Shown here: in pieces, positions 51,684 to 60,718 of the stretch | How the letters are laid out: each line of letters starts with the position of its first letter | Numbering within the stretch: the stretch's first letter is position 1 | NCBI RefSeq assembly: GCF_005405485.1 | Contig: NZ_BJED01000017.1 | Span: 1 to 64,000 of the forward strand | Direction of reading: 5' to 3' | Source of the DNA: Enterococcus hulanensis | GTDB taxonomy: Bacteria > Bacillota > Bacilli > Lactobacillales > Enterococcaceae | Length of the DNA stretch: 64,000 bases | Translations under genes and position numbers: made by a program | Notes under the pieces: generated by a model | What the model was told of the DNA's origin: nothing | The model's database searches: none | Seen by the model: the letters and a program-made list of their open reading frames with translations, nothing else

Positions 51684-51760
51684 TACATTTCCCTGCGACA
51701 GTCTTAACTGCATCAGGTTCCATGGGTATAATCTCAGCTAAACAGCACCCCAAATGTTTC
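51684..51760 (-). promoter_or_regulatory. TPP riboswitch (THI element)
   Basis: The minus strand holds the hallmark blocks GGGGTGCTGTTTAGCTGAGA, TACCC, GAACCTGATGCAGTTA and CGCAGGGAAATGTAGC in the right order. Bound thiamine diphosphate favours the terminator at 51636-51665 and shuts off thiW-thiM-thiE-thiD. Confidence 0.95.
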
Positions 51761-51819
51761 TCTTCAATTGATTGGAGTATAACATACTTTTTTTAATCCA
51801 ACTAGCTTATAATAAGAAA

Positions 51820-51930
51820 GGCTTCCCGAACTCGCTCAGCTTTTGAGCAATAAGACTAAAATTTTGATAAGTCGCTTCTCAGACTTAACAAAATTTTCGC
51901 TTATTGCCGATAAAGCTAGTTCGTGAAGCC
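51820..51930. repeat. 111-bp long imperfect inverted repeat
   Basis: The left half starts GGCTTCCCGAACT, and the right half ends AGTTCGTGAAGCC. Further matching blocks (GCAATAAG, AAAATTTTG, TAAGTC) follow in mirrored order with small gaps, so the whole element folds back on itself around GCTTCTCA. It carries no gene. It resembles a MITE or other small palindromic element; no target duplication is evident. Confidence 0.7.
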
Positions 51931-52018
51931 GGACACCGCAATTTATTGGGACCATGGCTATTTACTTGAAAAAACTTATACTTTCTTAAAGCTTAAGAAA
52001 AACAGAAAGGGTGTTTTT

Positions 52019-52408
52019 ATGGTTAAACCAGATTTTTCAGCGATCCATCATGTCGCTATCATTGTTTCAGACTATCAGAAAGCTCGCGAATTCTACGTGG
52101 ATATTCTAGGGCTGCCGATCATTCGCGAAAATTACCGGCCCGAACGCCAAGATTATAAATTGGATCTGCAATTACATGACGCGGAACTAGAAATCTTCGC
52201 CGTCCAAAATCCGCCCAAGCGCCCCAGCTTCCCTGAAGCTGCCGGCTTGCGCCACTTGGCCTTTAAAACAGCAGACATCGAAGCAACCGTTGACTATTTA
52301 AAAAGTCACGGCATCGAGTGTGAACCGTTGCGGACGGATGATTTTACCGGCGAGAAGATGACCTTCTTCTTTGATCCTGATGGCTTGCCGTTGGAGTTGC
52401 ATGAATAG
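52019..52408 (+). CDS. VOC-family (glyoxalase I-like) protein
   Basis: A 129-residue VOC protein related to YaeR/GloA2. The four metal ligands are in place: His in IHHVAIIV, Glu in AELEIFAV, His in GLRHLAFK and Glu in LPLELHE. It is therefore likely a metal enzyme acting on thiol adducts or similar small substrates. GAAAGGG precedes the ATG. Single gene with a bidirectional terminator after it. Confidence 0.85.
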   Translation: MVKPDFSAIHHVAIIVSDYQKAREFYVDILGLPIIRENYRPERQDYKLDLQLHDAELEIFAVQNPPKRPSFPEAAGLRHLAFKTADIEATVDYLKSHGIECEPLRTDDFTGEKMTFFFDPDGLPLELHE

Positions 52409-52410
52409 CT

Positions 52411-52446
52411 AAAAAAATAGAGCAGAATTTTCTGCTCTAAACTTTT
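52411..52446. terminator. Bidirectional terminator
   Basis: TAGAGCAGAA and TTCTGCTCTA pair at 52418-52439, with A-run before and T6 shortly after. Confidence 0.85.
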
Positions 52447-52464
52447 TTATTCCTATGTTCAACC

Positions 52465-52758
52465 CTACGCTTCTTCCACCGGATACTTGATCGCGTTTTT
52501 CTTCAGCTTCTCACTGATGATCTCATCTATGTCAAAGTCCAAATTGTCTGCCATCATGTAAGAATAAATCAGTACATCGGCTAATTCTTCCTTCAGGCGT
52601 TCCGTTTGGGTGCGTGCTTCTTCTGAATCCTTCCATTGGAAAAGTTCCAATAATTCAGCCGCCTCTAAACAGATCGATAACGCTAAATCTTTCTCATTGT
52701 GAAAAGAGCGCCAGTTTCTTTCGTCACGAAATTGATTAATTTTTTCCATACTATTCAT
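52465..52758 (-). CDS. MazG-like nucleotide pyrophosphohydrolase
   Basis: A 97-residue all-alpha NTP-pyrophosphatase of the MazG/dCTPase type. The metal-binding acidic residues are in LSICLEAAELLELFQWK and EELADVLIYSYMMADNL. Such enzymes clear non-canonical nucleotides. It starts behind AAGAAGG, 20 bases after the Mga-like regulator on the same strand, so co-transcription is possible. Confidence 0.85.
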   Translation of the reverse strand: MNSMEKINQFRDERNWRSFHNEKDLALSICLEAAELLELFQWKDSEEARTQTERLKEELADVLIYSYMMADNLDFDIDEIISEKLKKNAIKYPVEEA

Positions 52759-52777
52759 AGTCAACCTTCTTTCGTTT

Positions 52778-54301
52778 CTATTTTATCACAGAAACGAAGC
52801 TGCGTTTTTCCTCAAGCTCGTTGATCGTATCTTGAATCCAGCGCCTGCTTTGGTTGGTCAAAAAAGGATCGATCACCACGACTGGATAGTTCTTCGGCAA
52901 GCCTTCCGCCGAACCGGTCGTAATCAGGCAATCATAGTTTTTCAATTCATTATGTAACTCCGGTGTACCGCCAGATAATTTTTCGAAATGAACGATCAGA
53001 AAGTTGCCGTAGATCGTGTCAGAAATCTGCTTAGCCAAAAAGCTTTCCTCGGTCGGCGTCAAGTCAGACAGCAGCAAAACCTTCAGCAGCGGTTCTTGAC
53101 TGGCCAGCCATTCCATTCCGCGTTCTTCGGTGGTAATCAGCAAATAAACATAGTTACGAATGAAGTCCTCTTCTTCATACATGCGATAGCATTTAACAAA
53201 CTTTTGGACCAGCTCCCGCACATTTTCCACTCCACGGCTATAAACCTTTGAAACCTCCGATAGGAAAATCGAGCGATTGCGCCACAGCAGACACACATAT
53301 TGCCCTTGAGGATCATAAAGGTAAAAATCATTCGATAAAACCGTCGCCAAGTTGATCTGGCTTTGCTTGTCTAATCGATGGCCCAGCATTTCGTTGTATT
53401 TTTCCACCAGTTCATAATGCCGCATAAAAAGCTGCTGGTATTTTTCATTATCCGCGATAGCCGACTCACGATGGGAAATACTGAAGACGATCGAATCGGA
53501 AAACAACAGCCAAAGACCGTCTCGCACCATATCCGGCGTTAGGTCCAATTCCACACCTTCTCTAACAGCATGCTTCAGCAGCTTATAAGGCAACGCCATC
53601 GGCAGCATCAAGCCTTTGGTCCGCAGCTCTTCTTGTGGGAATTCATGCCCATTTTTCATTCGCCAAATACTGATATAGAAGTTGTAAATCAAGCGTTTTT
53701 GAAAAACATACTTCTCATGAATCTGGTTGAGCTTCACGAATTCTTCCACGTAGCGTTCGATAATGTGATAGTGGGGCGAAGGTAATTTAGGCAGTGTGCT
53801 TTCAAATGAGATCTGGCGCTCACTGTAAAAGCGAAAATAAAAATTACGGATCTCCCCTTCGTTGCCCTCCACTCGCAATGGACGATAACACAATTCCATC
53901 CCGGCTTGAGTCAGAGCCTTCTCGATTTTCTTCAAATAGCGCTGGGTGTTGGATGAGCTGAGATACAGTTTCTTAGCCAGCGCCGTAATATTCTCACATT
54001 CCTCATACAAAAGCTCTTCGATAATTTGAAATTCAGGACTGTTGTTCAAAATATTGGCATAAAGATACCCTAGATTAACCCTTTTATCCACCTCTAAACG
54101 ATAAAGCCCCTTAGTTTTCGTAATCTGAAAGCTAGGATACTCTTCATTAATCCATTCGATATCATTCAATAGAATCGGCAGCGAGCAATTCAGTTCACTT
54201 AACAGCTGATCGCTCGACCAATCATTCCGACGATAATAAAGTTGCTCCACTAAGGCCAATCGCCGTTTGTTGCTTGTTCCTAATACTGCACGAAAATCCA
54301 T
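52778..54301 (-). CDS. Mga/AtxA-type virulence-gene regulator
   Basis: A 507-residue regulator: N-terminal HTH pair (DWSSDQLLSELNCSLPILLN and ITALAKKLYLSSSNTQRYLK), PRD-like middle region, and a EIIB-like C-terminal domain (DCLITTGSAEGLPKNYPVVV). Mga, AtxA and the enterococcal pilus regulator EbpR share this plan. AGGGGGAG sets the start; a frame extending 108 bases upstream is not supported. It lies directly downstream of a pilin-like and an LPXTG gene on the same strand and probably controls them. Confidence 0.82.
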   Translation of the reverse strand: MDFRAVLGTSNKRRLALVEQLYYRRNDWSSDQLLSELNCSLPILLNDIEWINEEYPSFQITKTKGLYRLEVDKRVNLGYLYANILNNSPEFQIIEELLYEECENITALAKKLYLSSSNTQRYLKKIEKALTQAGMELCYRPLRVEGNEGEIRNFYFRFYSERQISFESTLPKLPSPHYHIIERYVEEFVKLNQIHEKYVFQKRLIYNFYISIWRMKNGHEFPQEELRTKGLMLPMALPYKLLKHAVREGVELDLTPDMVRDGLWLLFSDSIVFSISHRESAIADNEKYQQLFMRHYELVEKYNEMLGHRLDKQSQINLATVLSNDFYLYDPQGQYVCLLWRNRSIFLSEVSKVYSRGVENVRELVQKFVKCYRMYEEEDFIRNYVYLLITTEERGMEWLASQEPLLKVLLLSDLTPTEESFLAKQISDTIYGNFLIVHFEKLSGGTPELHNELKNYDCLITTGSAEGLPKNYPVVVIDPFLTNQSRRWIQDTINELEEKRSFVSVIK

Positions 54302-54349
54302 GATTCTCCCCCTGTCAAAAGAACGCCTTCCCCTAAAAAAATGACTCTG

Positions 54350-54478
54350 CTTTAGAAAGTTCCACTCAGTCTTTAAGCACTCAGCGAAAAACCGAGTTCG
54401 TGAATTCATCCGTCGTAAACATCCGTATCAAAGCTGTTTTACTTGTGAAAAACTCATACTTTCTAAAGAAATCAGAAA
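54350..54478. repeat. 11-bp perfect inverted repeat enclosing 107 bp before the Mga-like gene
   Basis: CTTTAGAAAGT (54350-54360) and ACTTTCTAAAG (54468-54478) match perfectly. The inside holds CGAGTTCGTGAA, also present at the end of the 111-bp element at 51820-51930, so a distant relative is possible. The remaining part of the 54302-54863 gap is AT-rich and holds only the pilin terminator. Confidence 0.4.
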
Positions 54479-54819
54479 ACAAGTATCCGTTTTTTTGTCT
54501 AAAAAAATGAAATCTGGTATTCAAAAAATATTCTTCACGATAATTTTCCAAACATCTCCCATTAGTTACATGAAAGTAATAGCAAATACTTGAATTCCTT
54601 TTGTTGTTAACAAATAATAATACGGAACTATAAATATGGCAATTTTTGGTCAAAATCTTTCAAAAAGCATGATTTTAAAATCAAATTCTTTTAGTTTAAG
54701 AAAAAAAAGGGAAAAAAGATGCGCCAAAATCGCCAAAAAAAGCGGCCCCAAGCCCAATTTCGGCCTGCAGCCAAAGGAAAAACACCTTTTTTAAGCCTTT
54801 TCCCAATTTTTTGCAAAAA

Positions 54820-54853
54820 AATAAAAAACAAGGGAAGTTTTCTCCCTTGTTTT
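54820..54853 (-). terminator. Terminator of the pilin-like gene
   Basis: AACAAGGGA and TCCCTTGTT pair around seven bases; TTTTATTTTTTTG follows on the minus strand. Confidence 0.85.
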
Positions 54854-54863
54854 TCGCGATCAT

Positions 54864-56489
54864 TTATACGGTGGTTTGCTGCAAACGGCGATACTTAATG
54901 AACGCACCCAGCATCAATGCCAAACCGACGATTAGAAAGGCGATGATCCCTTTCCCACCAGTCGATGGCAAGAAGCCGCCTTTTGAAACATTGGCGATCC
55001 TCAGCTGCTCATTTTCGTCGAATGATCCTTTCGATACTTCAAACTCTTTATCTTCCGTCAGCAGCTGGAAGCCGTTCGGCGCTTCGATCTCTCGCAAGTA
55101 GTAGGTGCCGAAAGCTAGGCCGCTGACCTGCAAATGCCCGCCATCTTTAGAAACAAAGTGAGTCGCGCCAGCATAGTCTTCATCCGCTTTAACCTCGACC
55201 CATTTCACTTGGTCGCCGGCATTTGTATAATAGTAGAATTTCTCATTTTCTTTTTTAATCACCACGAATTTGGCACCGTCTAATGCTTGGTTTTCCTTGC
55301 CGGCTTCGTGCTTCATGAATTTCTTGCCGCCAGTAGTGATCGGCGATGTCGGCGTATGATTTTCAGAATCCTTTTGGTCGCCATCGTGAGTCATTTCGAC
55401 GGAAAATTTATTGTTGATGTCGACATCGACCGGTGTTTCATCCGTGAAGGAGACAGCATAATAGATATGGAGCGTTTTACCGCCAAAATCCTTCAAATAT
55501 TCTGCTGTCGTTTTTGATTTTTGGAAGTCCTCAGCGTTTTCACTGCTTTTTGCCTTATTCAAATTCATTTGAATATCAAAGCCGGCAAGTCCAGTGTAAT
55601 TAGGAACGGTATTCGTATATTCTACCGCACCATGGGACAAGAAGGTCTCCTTGATATTCGTCGCTGTGTCGCCGATCGAGATGCGATCGATTCCTTCAAA
55701 TTTGACTCCCTCTTTACTCACCTCATCCTTAAATTGCAGCTGCGAATAACGCGTCTGCTCAGCACCATCCTGATTAAGAATCTCGCCGATTTGGTTAGGG
55801 ATCGTGAAGCTGGCATGGTAATAGATTTTTTGGCCGACTTCAAAGTCATAACGATTTTCCCCAGTTAACGGTGCACCCGTTTCATCGACTAATTCTTTGC
55901 CGATATCGCCTTTGACCTTATTTTTCGGATACAAATGGATATCCGTATTTTCTACATCATCTTTGACGACGGGCAAAATTAAAATCAATGGGTAGCTGGA
56001 GCCTTCCACGCCATCCGCTGCTTTTTCCTCGAAAAGATAGACTTTGTAGATTCCTTCTGCGGTTCGTTTGTCCAGTCCGCTAAATGTAACGATACCCGCT
56101 TCGTTTGTTACGTCGCTGCCTTTTGACTGAGCTTTTGCCGCTTCCTCTAGTTTAAAGCTTTTCATCAACCCTTTGACGGCGGTCGTATATTCCGCGTCCG
56201 ACGCATTTTGACCGACAATCCCATTTAACTTTTCATAAAAATCCGCCGTGATATCCCACGCTTCAAAGGTAATCCCTGGAAGTCCTTCGTATTGGTTAAA
56301 TTCATCCATTTCCTCCCCGGTATTTTCAACATCATGGGTTGGGAATTGGTCCATTTTTTTCTTGTGCAGTGTTACATTCACCTTTTCTTCTGCCGCTTGC
56401 GCCGCATTCCCAAAGCCAAACGCCCCCGCGATCAATGGTAATAGACAGATGATTGCCGTTACCATATTTACTATCCTCGTTCTTTTCAT
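54864..56489 (-). CDS. Pilin-like LPXTG surface protein with SpaA-type domains
   Basis: A 541-residue wall-anchored protein. Signal peptide about 1-33 (cleavage after QAA). A D1-type pilin domain follows with YPKN at 187-190, whose Lys is the sortase C cross-link site in backbone pilins. A central domain contains DVDINNKFSVEM. A SpaA/prealbumin-like domain carries an E-box Glu at about 467 (YYLREIEAPNGF). The cell-wall signal is LPSTGG at 507 with hydrophobic segment and RR tail. AGGAGG precedes the ATG. It starts right after the stop of the preceding LPXTG gene. No sortase gene is in the window. Confidence 0.85.
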   Translation of the reverse strand: MKRTRIVNMVTAIICLLPLIAGAFGFGNAAQAAEEKVNVTLHKKKMDQFPTHDVENTGEEMDEFNQYEGLPGITFEAWDITADFYEKLNGIVGQNASDAEYTTAVKGLMKSFKLEEAAKAQSKGSDVTNEAGIVTFSGLDKRTAEGIYKVYLFEEKAADGVEGSSYPLILILPVVKDDVENTDIHLYPKNKVKGDIGKELVDETGAPLTGENRYDFEVGQKIYYHASFTIPNQIGEILNQDGAEQTRYSQLQFKDEVSKEGVKFEGIDRISIGDTATNIKETFLSHGAVEYTNTVPNYTGLAGFDIQMNLNKAKSSENAEDFQKSKTTAEYLKDFGGKTLHIYYAVSFTDETPVDVDINNKFSVEMTHDGDQKDSENHTPTSPITTGGKKFMKHEAGKENQALDGAKFVVIKKENEKFYYYTNAGDQVKWVEVKADEDYAGATHFVSKDGGHLQVSGLAFGTYYLREIEAPNGFQLLTEDKEFEVSKGSFDENEQLRIANVSKGGFLPSTGGKGIIAFLIVGLALMLGAFIKYRRLQQTTV

Positions 56490-57139
56490 TTACTTTTCCT
56501 CCTGTTTTTGTTTTTGATAAGCCAGACCCATGCCGCCAATCAAGGCCAATAACAACCCGCCAAGCAAAACATTACTGGACACTTCATTGGTTTGAGGCAA
56601 TTGTTTTTCTTTTGATGGCTTATTCACTAATTTTTTTGGTTCCTCGACAGTTTCTGCCGGCTGCTGCTCTTGGTATTTCCCGTAAAGCGCGAGTGTTTCG
56701 CTGGGAAACTCCTTTGGCATAAAGAACACCATGGGTAAAAACTCTTGTGTTCCCGTCTCACCTGATGCTGCCAGTAAATACACCGCCGGCTGTTCCTGCT
56801 GTTGATACGGAAGTTCTATCCGGGCGACCCCGTCAGTATCAACCATTAAAGGACGAGCATTGACTTTCGGCAAGGCTGCCTTTTGCACATACTGCTGAAA
56901 CTGCCTTTTACTCTGATAACGATTCAGCCAAAATTGCTTCACGTCTTTTTCACTCTGCTGACTCTTTTGACTCCAAGCGGTCAGATCAAAAACGTCAAAG
57001 CAGAGCGTTTCGGTCCCTGCCACTTTTTCACCCGCTGCCTTCGTATCGATGAGGATGGGCACAGAAGCCTCTATCCCAGAAACGGGCTTTGAATAAAAAA
57101 AAGAACCAGCAAAATAAAAATAAGACTGACTTTCTTCAC
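56490..57139 (-). pseudogene. LPXTG surface protein split from its signal peptide by a frameshift
   Basis: The body (about 200 residues, ending with LPQTNEV, a hydrophobic segment and a KQKQEEK tail) has no export signal in its own frame. Another frame starting GTG at 57139, behind GGGAG, encodes MKKVSLIFILLVLFF but stops seven codons later. The two frames meet at a run of eight T (minus; 57095-57102). One more T would join them into a proper precursor, with cleavage after GIEA. It may be a phase-variable gene, a pseudogene or a sequencing error. First gene of the pilin operon. The hydrolase fold is not recognised. Confidence 0.7.
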
Positions 57140-57317
57140 CACAGATCACTCCCTTCAAAAACGCCTCTAATGAATAGAAACTAATAGCCAGCGACTCGTA
57201 TATATCATTTTAACCAAAAGTGCTTTTTGGCAATAAATCGGAATTTAGTTATTTATTAAGATGCGATTTATTGTTAAATATAGGATTCAGGACTTTTTTA
57301 GTATGATAACTAGTTAT

Positions 57318-57365
57318 AAACCTTTTTTTATTACTAACAATTCTAAAAAAGGTTTTTTTATTTTC
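57318..57365 (+). terminator. Terminator-like hairpin without an assigned gene
   Basis: AAACCTTTTTTTA pairs with AAAAAAGGTTT, then T-rich sequence on plus. No plus-strand gene ends here, so a small RNA or the minus-strand ASCH transcript may use it. The 57140-57317 stretch shows only the likely pilin promoter area with a CCAAAA/TTTTGG hairpin. Confidence 0.5.
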
Positions 57366-57378
57366 GTGGTTTGCCATT

Positions 57379-57415
57379 AAAAAAAAACACTCATTGGTCA
57401 AATGAGTGTTTTTTT
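57379..57415. terminator. Bidirectional terminator
   Basis: ACACTCATT pairs with AATGAGTGT, flanked by A9 and T7. Confidence 0.8.
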
Positions 57416-57492
57416 AATCGCTATTTTCATTGTTATATCAACGTTTATAGAAAAACCGTTCGTTACGTGGTTTTTGTTTTTGACCTGTTTTT

Positions 57493-57882
57493 TTAGTCGC
57501 TAATTAAGGATAAATAATAGTCTTGCCAAAATTCCTCGGTCACAACTTTTTCGCCATCCTCGATCACGAATTCCCCTGCTTCCGGTTCAATGATGCGGTC
57601 ATCTGGCACATGGTAAAGCCGCCGCTGACCCTTGATGGGAAAAGGTTTGATGCAGCGCACATTCTCAAATATCCACGCATACGAATCCTCGGCGATTTTT
57701 TTTACATCGACAAGATCCACGATACAAACTGCATGTCCTGAGATACAGCCGGGGGTCTTGATCGCGGTCGAGCAGATCAAGAGCGGTCCGCGGTAATGCG
57801 TCGTCCACGATCGATATTCTTCAGTTTTCTTGCCGGAAAGAATTTCCATAACTGGCTCGGGGTGAATGGAGATAGCCTTCAA
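57493..57882 (-). CDS. ASCH-domain protein
   Basis: A 129-residue ASCH/PUA-like domain protein (ISIHPEPVMEILSGKKTEEYR opening trimmed here to ISIHPEPVMEIL, then RGPLLICSTA, GHAVCIVDLVDV). ASCH domains bind RNA or hydrolyse modified cytidines. TTG start eight bases after GAGG. Single gene; the function is not specified. Confidence 0.78.
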   Translation of the reverse strand: MKAISIHPEPVMEILSGKKTEEYRSWTTHYRGPLLICSTAIKTPGCISGHAVCIVDLVDVKKIAEDSYAWIFENVRCIKPFPIKGQRRLYHVPDDRIIEPEAGEFVIEDGEKVVTEEFWQDYYLSLISD

Positions 57883-57958
57883 ATAAATCGCCTCACTTCG
57901 TCTATTTACTATTATTTTAGCACTTTATTCGGGTTATGATTCAACGAATTAACCGTTT

Positions 57959-58465
57959 TCACTTTAAGCCGCGTTGCCTGATTTTCTCAAAAATCGCCAG
58001 CCAAGACTCCTCAAAGGCAATTACCTGCGTTGTGATCTCCCGATTTTCCCTTCGATCAGCCACTTCACAAAGTATCCGGGCCGCGTCCTCTTTCGGATAT
58101 CCGTAAATTCCCGCACTTAACACGGGCACTGCAATCGTGTGAAGCTTGTATTCATGAGCCAACCGATAAACCGCCTCATAGGCCGAATACAGCAGCGCTT
58201 CTTCCTTGTGCTTGCCGTCAATGTATCGCGGTCCCACCGCATGGATCACATAGTTTGCCGGCAATTCGAACGCGGGGGTGATCACCGCTGTTCCAGTCGG
58301 TGTCCCGCCAATGGATGCCATCGCTTGCTTCAATTTAGGTCCGGCAGCTCGATTCAACGCACCATCGACACCGCCGCCAGGGATCAAGGCCGCGTTTGCC
58401 GCATTGACTATCGCATCCACAGGAACGTCTAAACGAGAAATATCGCCGATTTTTACTTCAATCAT
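57959..58465 (-). CDS. Macrodomain protein (ADP-ribose binding / deacylase)
   Basis: A 168-residue macrodomain of the YmdB/MacroD class: AIVNAANAALIPGGGVDGAL for ribose binding and catalysis, VPVLSAGIYGYPKEDAARIL for diphosphate binding. It removes ADP-ribose or hydrolyses O-acetyl-ADP-ribose. AAGGAGG sets the start. It follows the Dus gene by 88 bases on the same strand and may share its transcript. Confidence 0.88.
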   Translation of the reverse strand: MIEVKIGDISRLDVPVDAIVNAANAALIPGGGVDGALNRAAGPKLKQAMASIGGTPTGTAVITPAFELPANYVIHAVGPRYIDGKHKEEALLYSAYEAVYRLAHEYKLHTIAVPVLSAGIYGYPKEDAARILCEVADRRENREITTQVIAFEESWLAIFEKIRQRGLK

Positions 58466-58553
58466 CGCTTTTTCCTCCTTGAGCTTTTTATTTATTATAG
58501 CAAGAAAGGAGGAGCTGTCCGCTAATAAATCCGACGCCCTCCTCCTATTTAAC

Positions 58554-59528
58554 TTATATAATTTCTGCGTGTTGATTCTCAAAATTGTCCAAGATCTCGC
58601 GGACTTCTTCGGTTGATTTGGTATTCATCAGACTTACCCGCAGATCGTTCGCGCCGGGAAAGCCTTTGACATAAATTTTGAAGAAACGGTGCAGCCCAAC
58701 AATCGAACGAGGTACCTGCTCCGCGTATTGATCCTGCAAATCCAGCTGCAGCCGCAGCAGGCCGATCATTTCCTTTGGCGAATGCTCTTTCGGAGCTTTC
58801 TCAAAGGCGTAAGGATTCTTGAAGATTCCTCGGCCGATCATCAAGCCGTCCACACCATATTTTTCAGCTAACGCTAATCCCATCTGGCGGTCCTGAATAT
58901 CACCATTGATCGTGATCAAGGTCTGGGGAGCAAGCTCATCCCGCATTTTCACAATCTCCGGAATCAGCTCCCAATGAGCATCGACTTTGCTCATTTCTTT
59001 TCTGGTCCGCATATGAACCGAAAGATTGGCAATATCCTGTTTTAATAAATGACTGATCCAGTCTTTCATCTCAGCCGTATCTGTAAAGCCCAGCCGCGTC
59101 TTCACACTTACAGGCAATCCGCCCGCCTTCGCAGCTTCGATCAATTCCGCCGCCACATCAGGACGCAAAATCAAGCCGCTGCCTTTGCCCCGCTCAGCAA
59201 CATTTGGGACCGGACACCCCATATTCAAATCAATCCCCTTAAAGCCCATATCGGCTAGGGCAAGACTCATTTCCCGGAAAAATTCCGGCTTGTCGCCCCA
59301 AATATGCGCCACCATCGGCTGCTCGTCTTCGGTGAAGGCCAGACGTCCGCGAACACTCTCGATCCCATCCGGATGGCAAAAGCTGTCCGAATTCGTAAAC
59401 TCAGTAAAGAAGACATCCGGCGCTCCCGCCTCTTTTACGACATGACGAAACACCACGTCCGTCACATCCTCCATCGGTGCCAAGATGAAAAAGGGCCTTG
59501 GCAGCTCCGCCCAAAAATTCGTTGTCAT
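58554..59528 (-). CDS. tRNA-dihydrouridine synthase
   Basis: A 324-residue flavin enzyme reducing uridine in t[21 protein letters not shown] at the FMN end, the catalytic Cys in [18 protein letters not shown] with the active Lys/Arg, and [20 protein letters not shown] are intact. AGGAGG and a good promoter (TTGCTT-17-TATAAT) lie upstream. This short form differs from DusB in the start; the position modified is unknown. Confidence 0.9.
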   Translation of the reverse strand: MTTNFWAELPRPFFILAPMEDVTDVVFRHVVKEAGAPDVFFTEFTNSDSFCHPDGIESVRGRLAFTEDEQPMVAHIWGDKPEFFREMSLALADMGFKGIDLNMGCPVPNVAERGKGSGLILRPDVAAELIEAAKAGGLPVSVKTRLGFTDTAEMKDWISHLLKQDIANLSVHMRTRKEMSKVDAHWELIPEIVKMRDELAPQTLITINGDIQDRQMGLALAEKYGVDGLMIGRGIFKNPYAFEKAPKEHSPKEMIGLLRLQLDLQDQYAEQVPRSIVGLHRFFKIYVKGFPGANDLRVSLMNTKSTEEVREILDNFENQHAEII

Positions 59529-59565
59529 TATGTATGTTTCCTCCTATATCATCCAAAACAACGTT

Positions 59566-59594
59566 ATTATACTAAGCTTTGCCCGAAGAAGCAA
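59566..59594 (-). promoter_or_regulatory. Promoter of the dus gene
   Basis: Minus strand: -35 TTGCTT (59589-59594), 17 bases, -10 TATAAT (59566-59571). Confidence 0.7.
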
Positions 59595-59668
59595 AAAGCT
59601 GGTTTTTGCGCATTCAGCGAACCAACATAATTCAAACTAACAAAAAAGTAATGTGCAAAAGGAGGAAA

Positions 59669-59746
59669 TCACTCTTTAGCAGGAATAAAATCTGCGATAC
59701 TTTTGCTATTTAGTTGTTTAAAAAAGCGTATTAGTAATTTATTCAT
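59669..59746 (-). CDS. Candidate 25-residue small protein
   Basis: ATG follows AAAGGGGGAGGGTGT, a very strong ribosome site. The peptide starts MNKLLIRFFKQLNSK and ends SIADFIPAKE, with an amphipathic basic N-terminus and an acidic end. It has no Cys and is not long enough for a family call. It lies on the minus strand, divergent from the winged-helix regulator 197 bases away and upstream of dus. A peptide signal, small toxin or leader are possible. Coding is inferred from the ribosome site only. Confidence 0.45.
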   Translation of the reverse strand: MNKLLIRFFKQLNSKSIADFIPAKE

Positions 59747-59942
59747 ACACCCTCCCCCTTTATAAGTAATGATAAACTGTGGATTATGCGTTGATATTTT
59801 AATGTATTTTATTCAAAAATTTAATTTATGAATTAAAAAAATTAAAAAGAAGGAAAAAATATGCTGGATCTTTTTGATAATGTATTGTTGCAGTATTAAC
59901 ACAGAAATAAGGCAAATTTATTTGCTGATAGGAGTGAAAAGC

Positions 59943-60647
59943 ATGGCAAGAATATTAATCATAACAAGAAATTTATTGGCAGAACAAGATTTGCAGGCGA
60001 TTCTGCAGCGTTCCAATGACGAGGTATACTGCTCCAGCGATTTGATGGCTGATGCACGGCTTTCTCCAGAGATCATCCAGTATTTCTCATTGGTCATCTT
60101 TAGCGACACCGTCTCTACTTTGGATATCTCGAAATGCTATTCCTTTTTCAAAGAAAACGGTCTGGCGATTCTGCGCAAAGGCAATAAAAACGACTTAAAA
60201 AAATCTGAATTTTCCTACTTGATCGAAGAGTTCGATGATTGGATCGACCGAGATGCCTCTGAGATCGAGATCATTGAAAAAATCGCTAAATTTACCAGTG
60301 ATCAGAAAAAAGCGCGGGCTGCGAGCAACGAAACCAGCGGATCAAAGAAAGAAAAAAACGCCGATCTATTCTTTTTCAGCCTTTCTTCTAATGAGAAAAA
60401 GCTCTTATACCATTTGTACCAGTACCAAAAAGAGGGAAGAGTTCTGTCGCGAGAAAAATTATGCCAGCTGATCTGGGAATCCGATGTGACAAAATCCAAT
60501 TTATGTCAGCTTTCCAACTTGACCCATCGAATCAAAAAGAAACTTACGGTCAATCATTTTCCCGATGGCGAGCTGATCACTTCATGGAATAAGGGCTATT
60601 TTCTAGGGGATCTGCTGTTTAGCGAGGTAGAGAAGTTTATGGCTTAG
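59943..60647 (+). CDS. Winged-helix regulator with degenerate receiver-like domain
   Basis: A 234-residue protein. Residues 1-120 look like a receiver fold (RILIITRNLLAEQDLQAIL, SLVIFSDTVSTLDISK) but lack the normal acidic pocket, so phosphorylation is unlikely. After a Lys/Ser linker a OmpR-type winged helix follows (about 145-228; LSREKLCQLIWESDVTKSN, ELITSWNKGYFLGD). GATAGGAG precedes the ATG. It is followed 71 bases later by a Mga-like gene. Orphan regulator of unknown input. Confidence 0.72.
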   Translation: MARILIITRNLLAEQDLQAILQRSNDEVYCSSDLMADARLSPEIIQYFSLVIFSDTVSTLDISKCYSFFKENGLAILRKGNKNDLKKSEFSYLIEEFDDWIDRDASEIEIIEKIAKFTSDQKKARAASNETSGSKKEKNADLFFFSLSSNEKKLLYHLYQYQKEGRVLSREKLCQLIWESDVTKSNLCQLSNLTHRIKKKLTVNHFPDGELITSWNKGYFLGDLLFSEVEKFMA

Positions 60648-60718
60648 ACAAGAAGGATAAAGGGATACTTATTTTATTAAGTTTTTTCCTGGCTGTGACA
60701 ATATAAGGAGACATTCAA

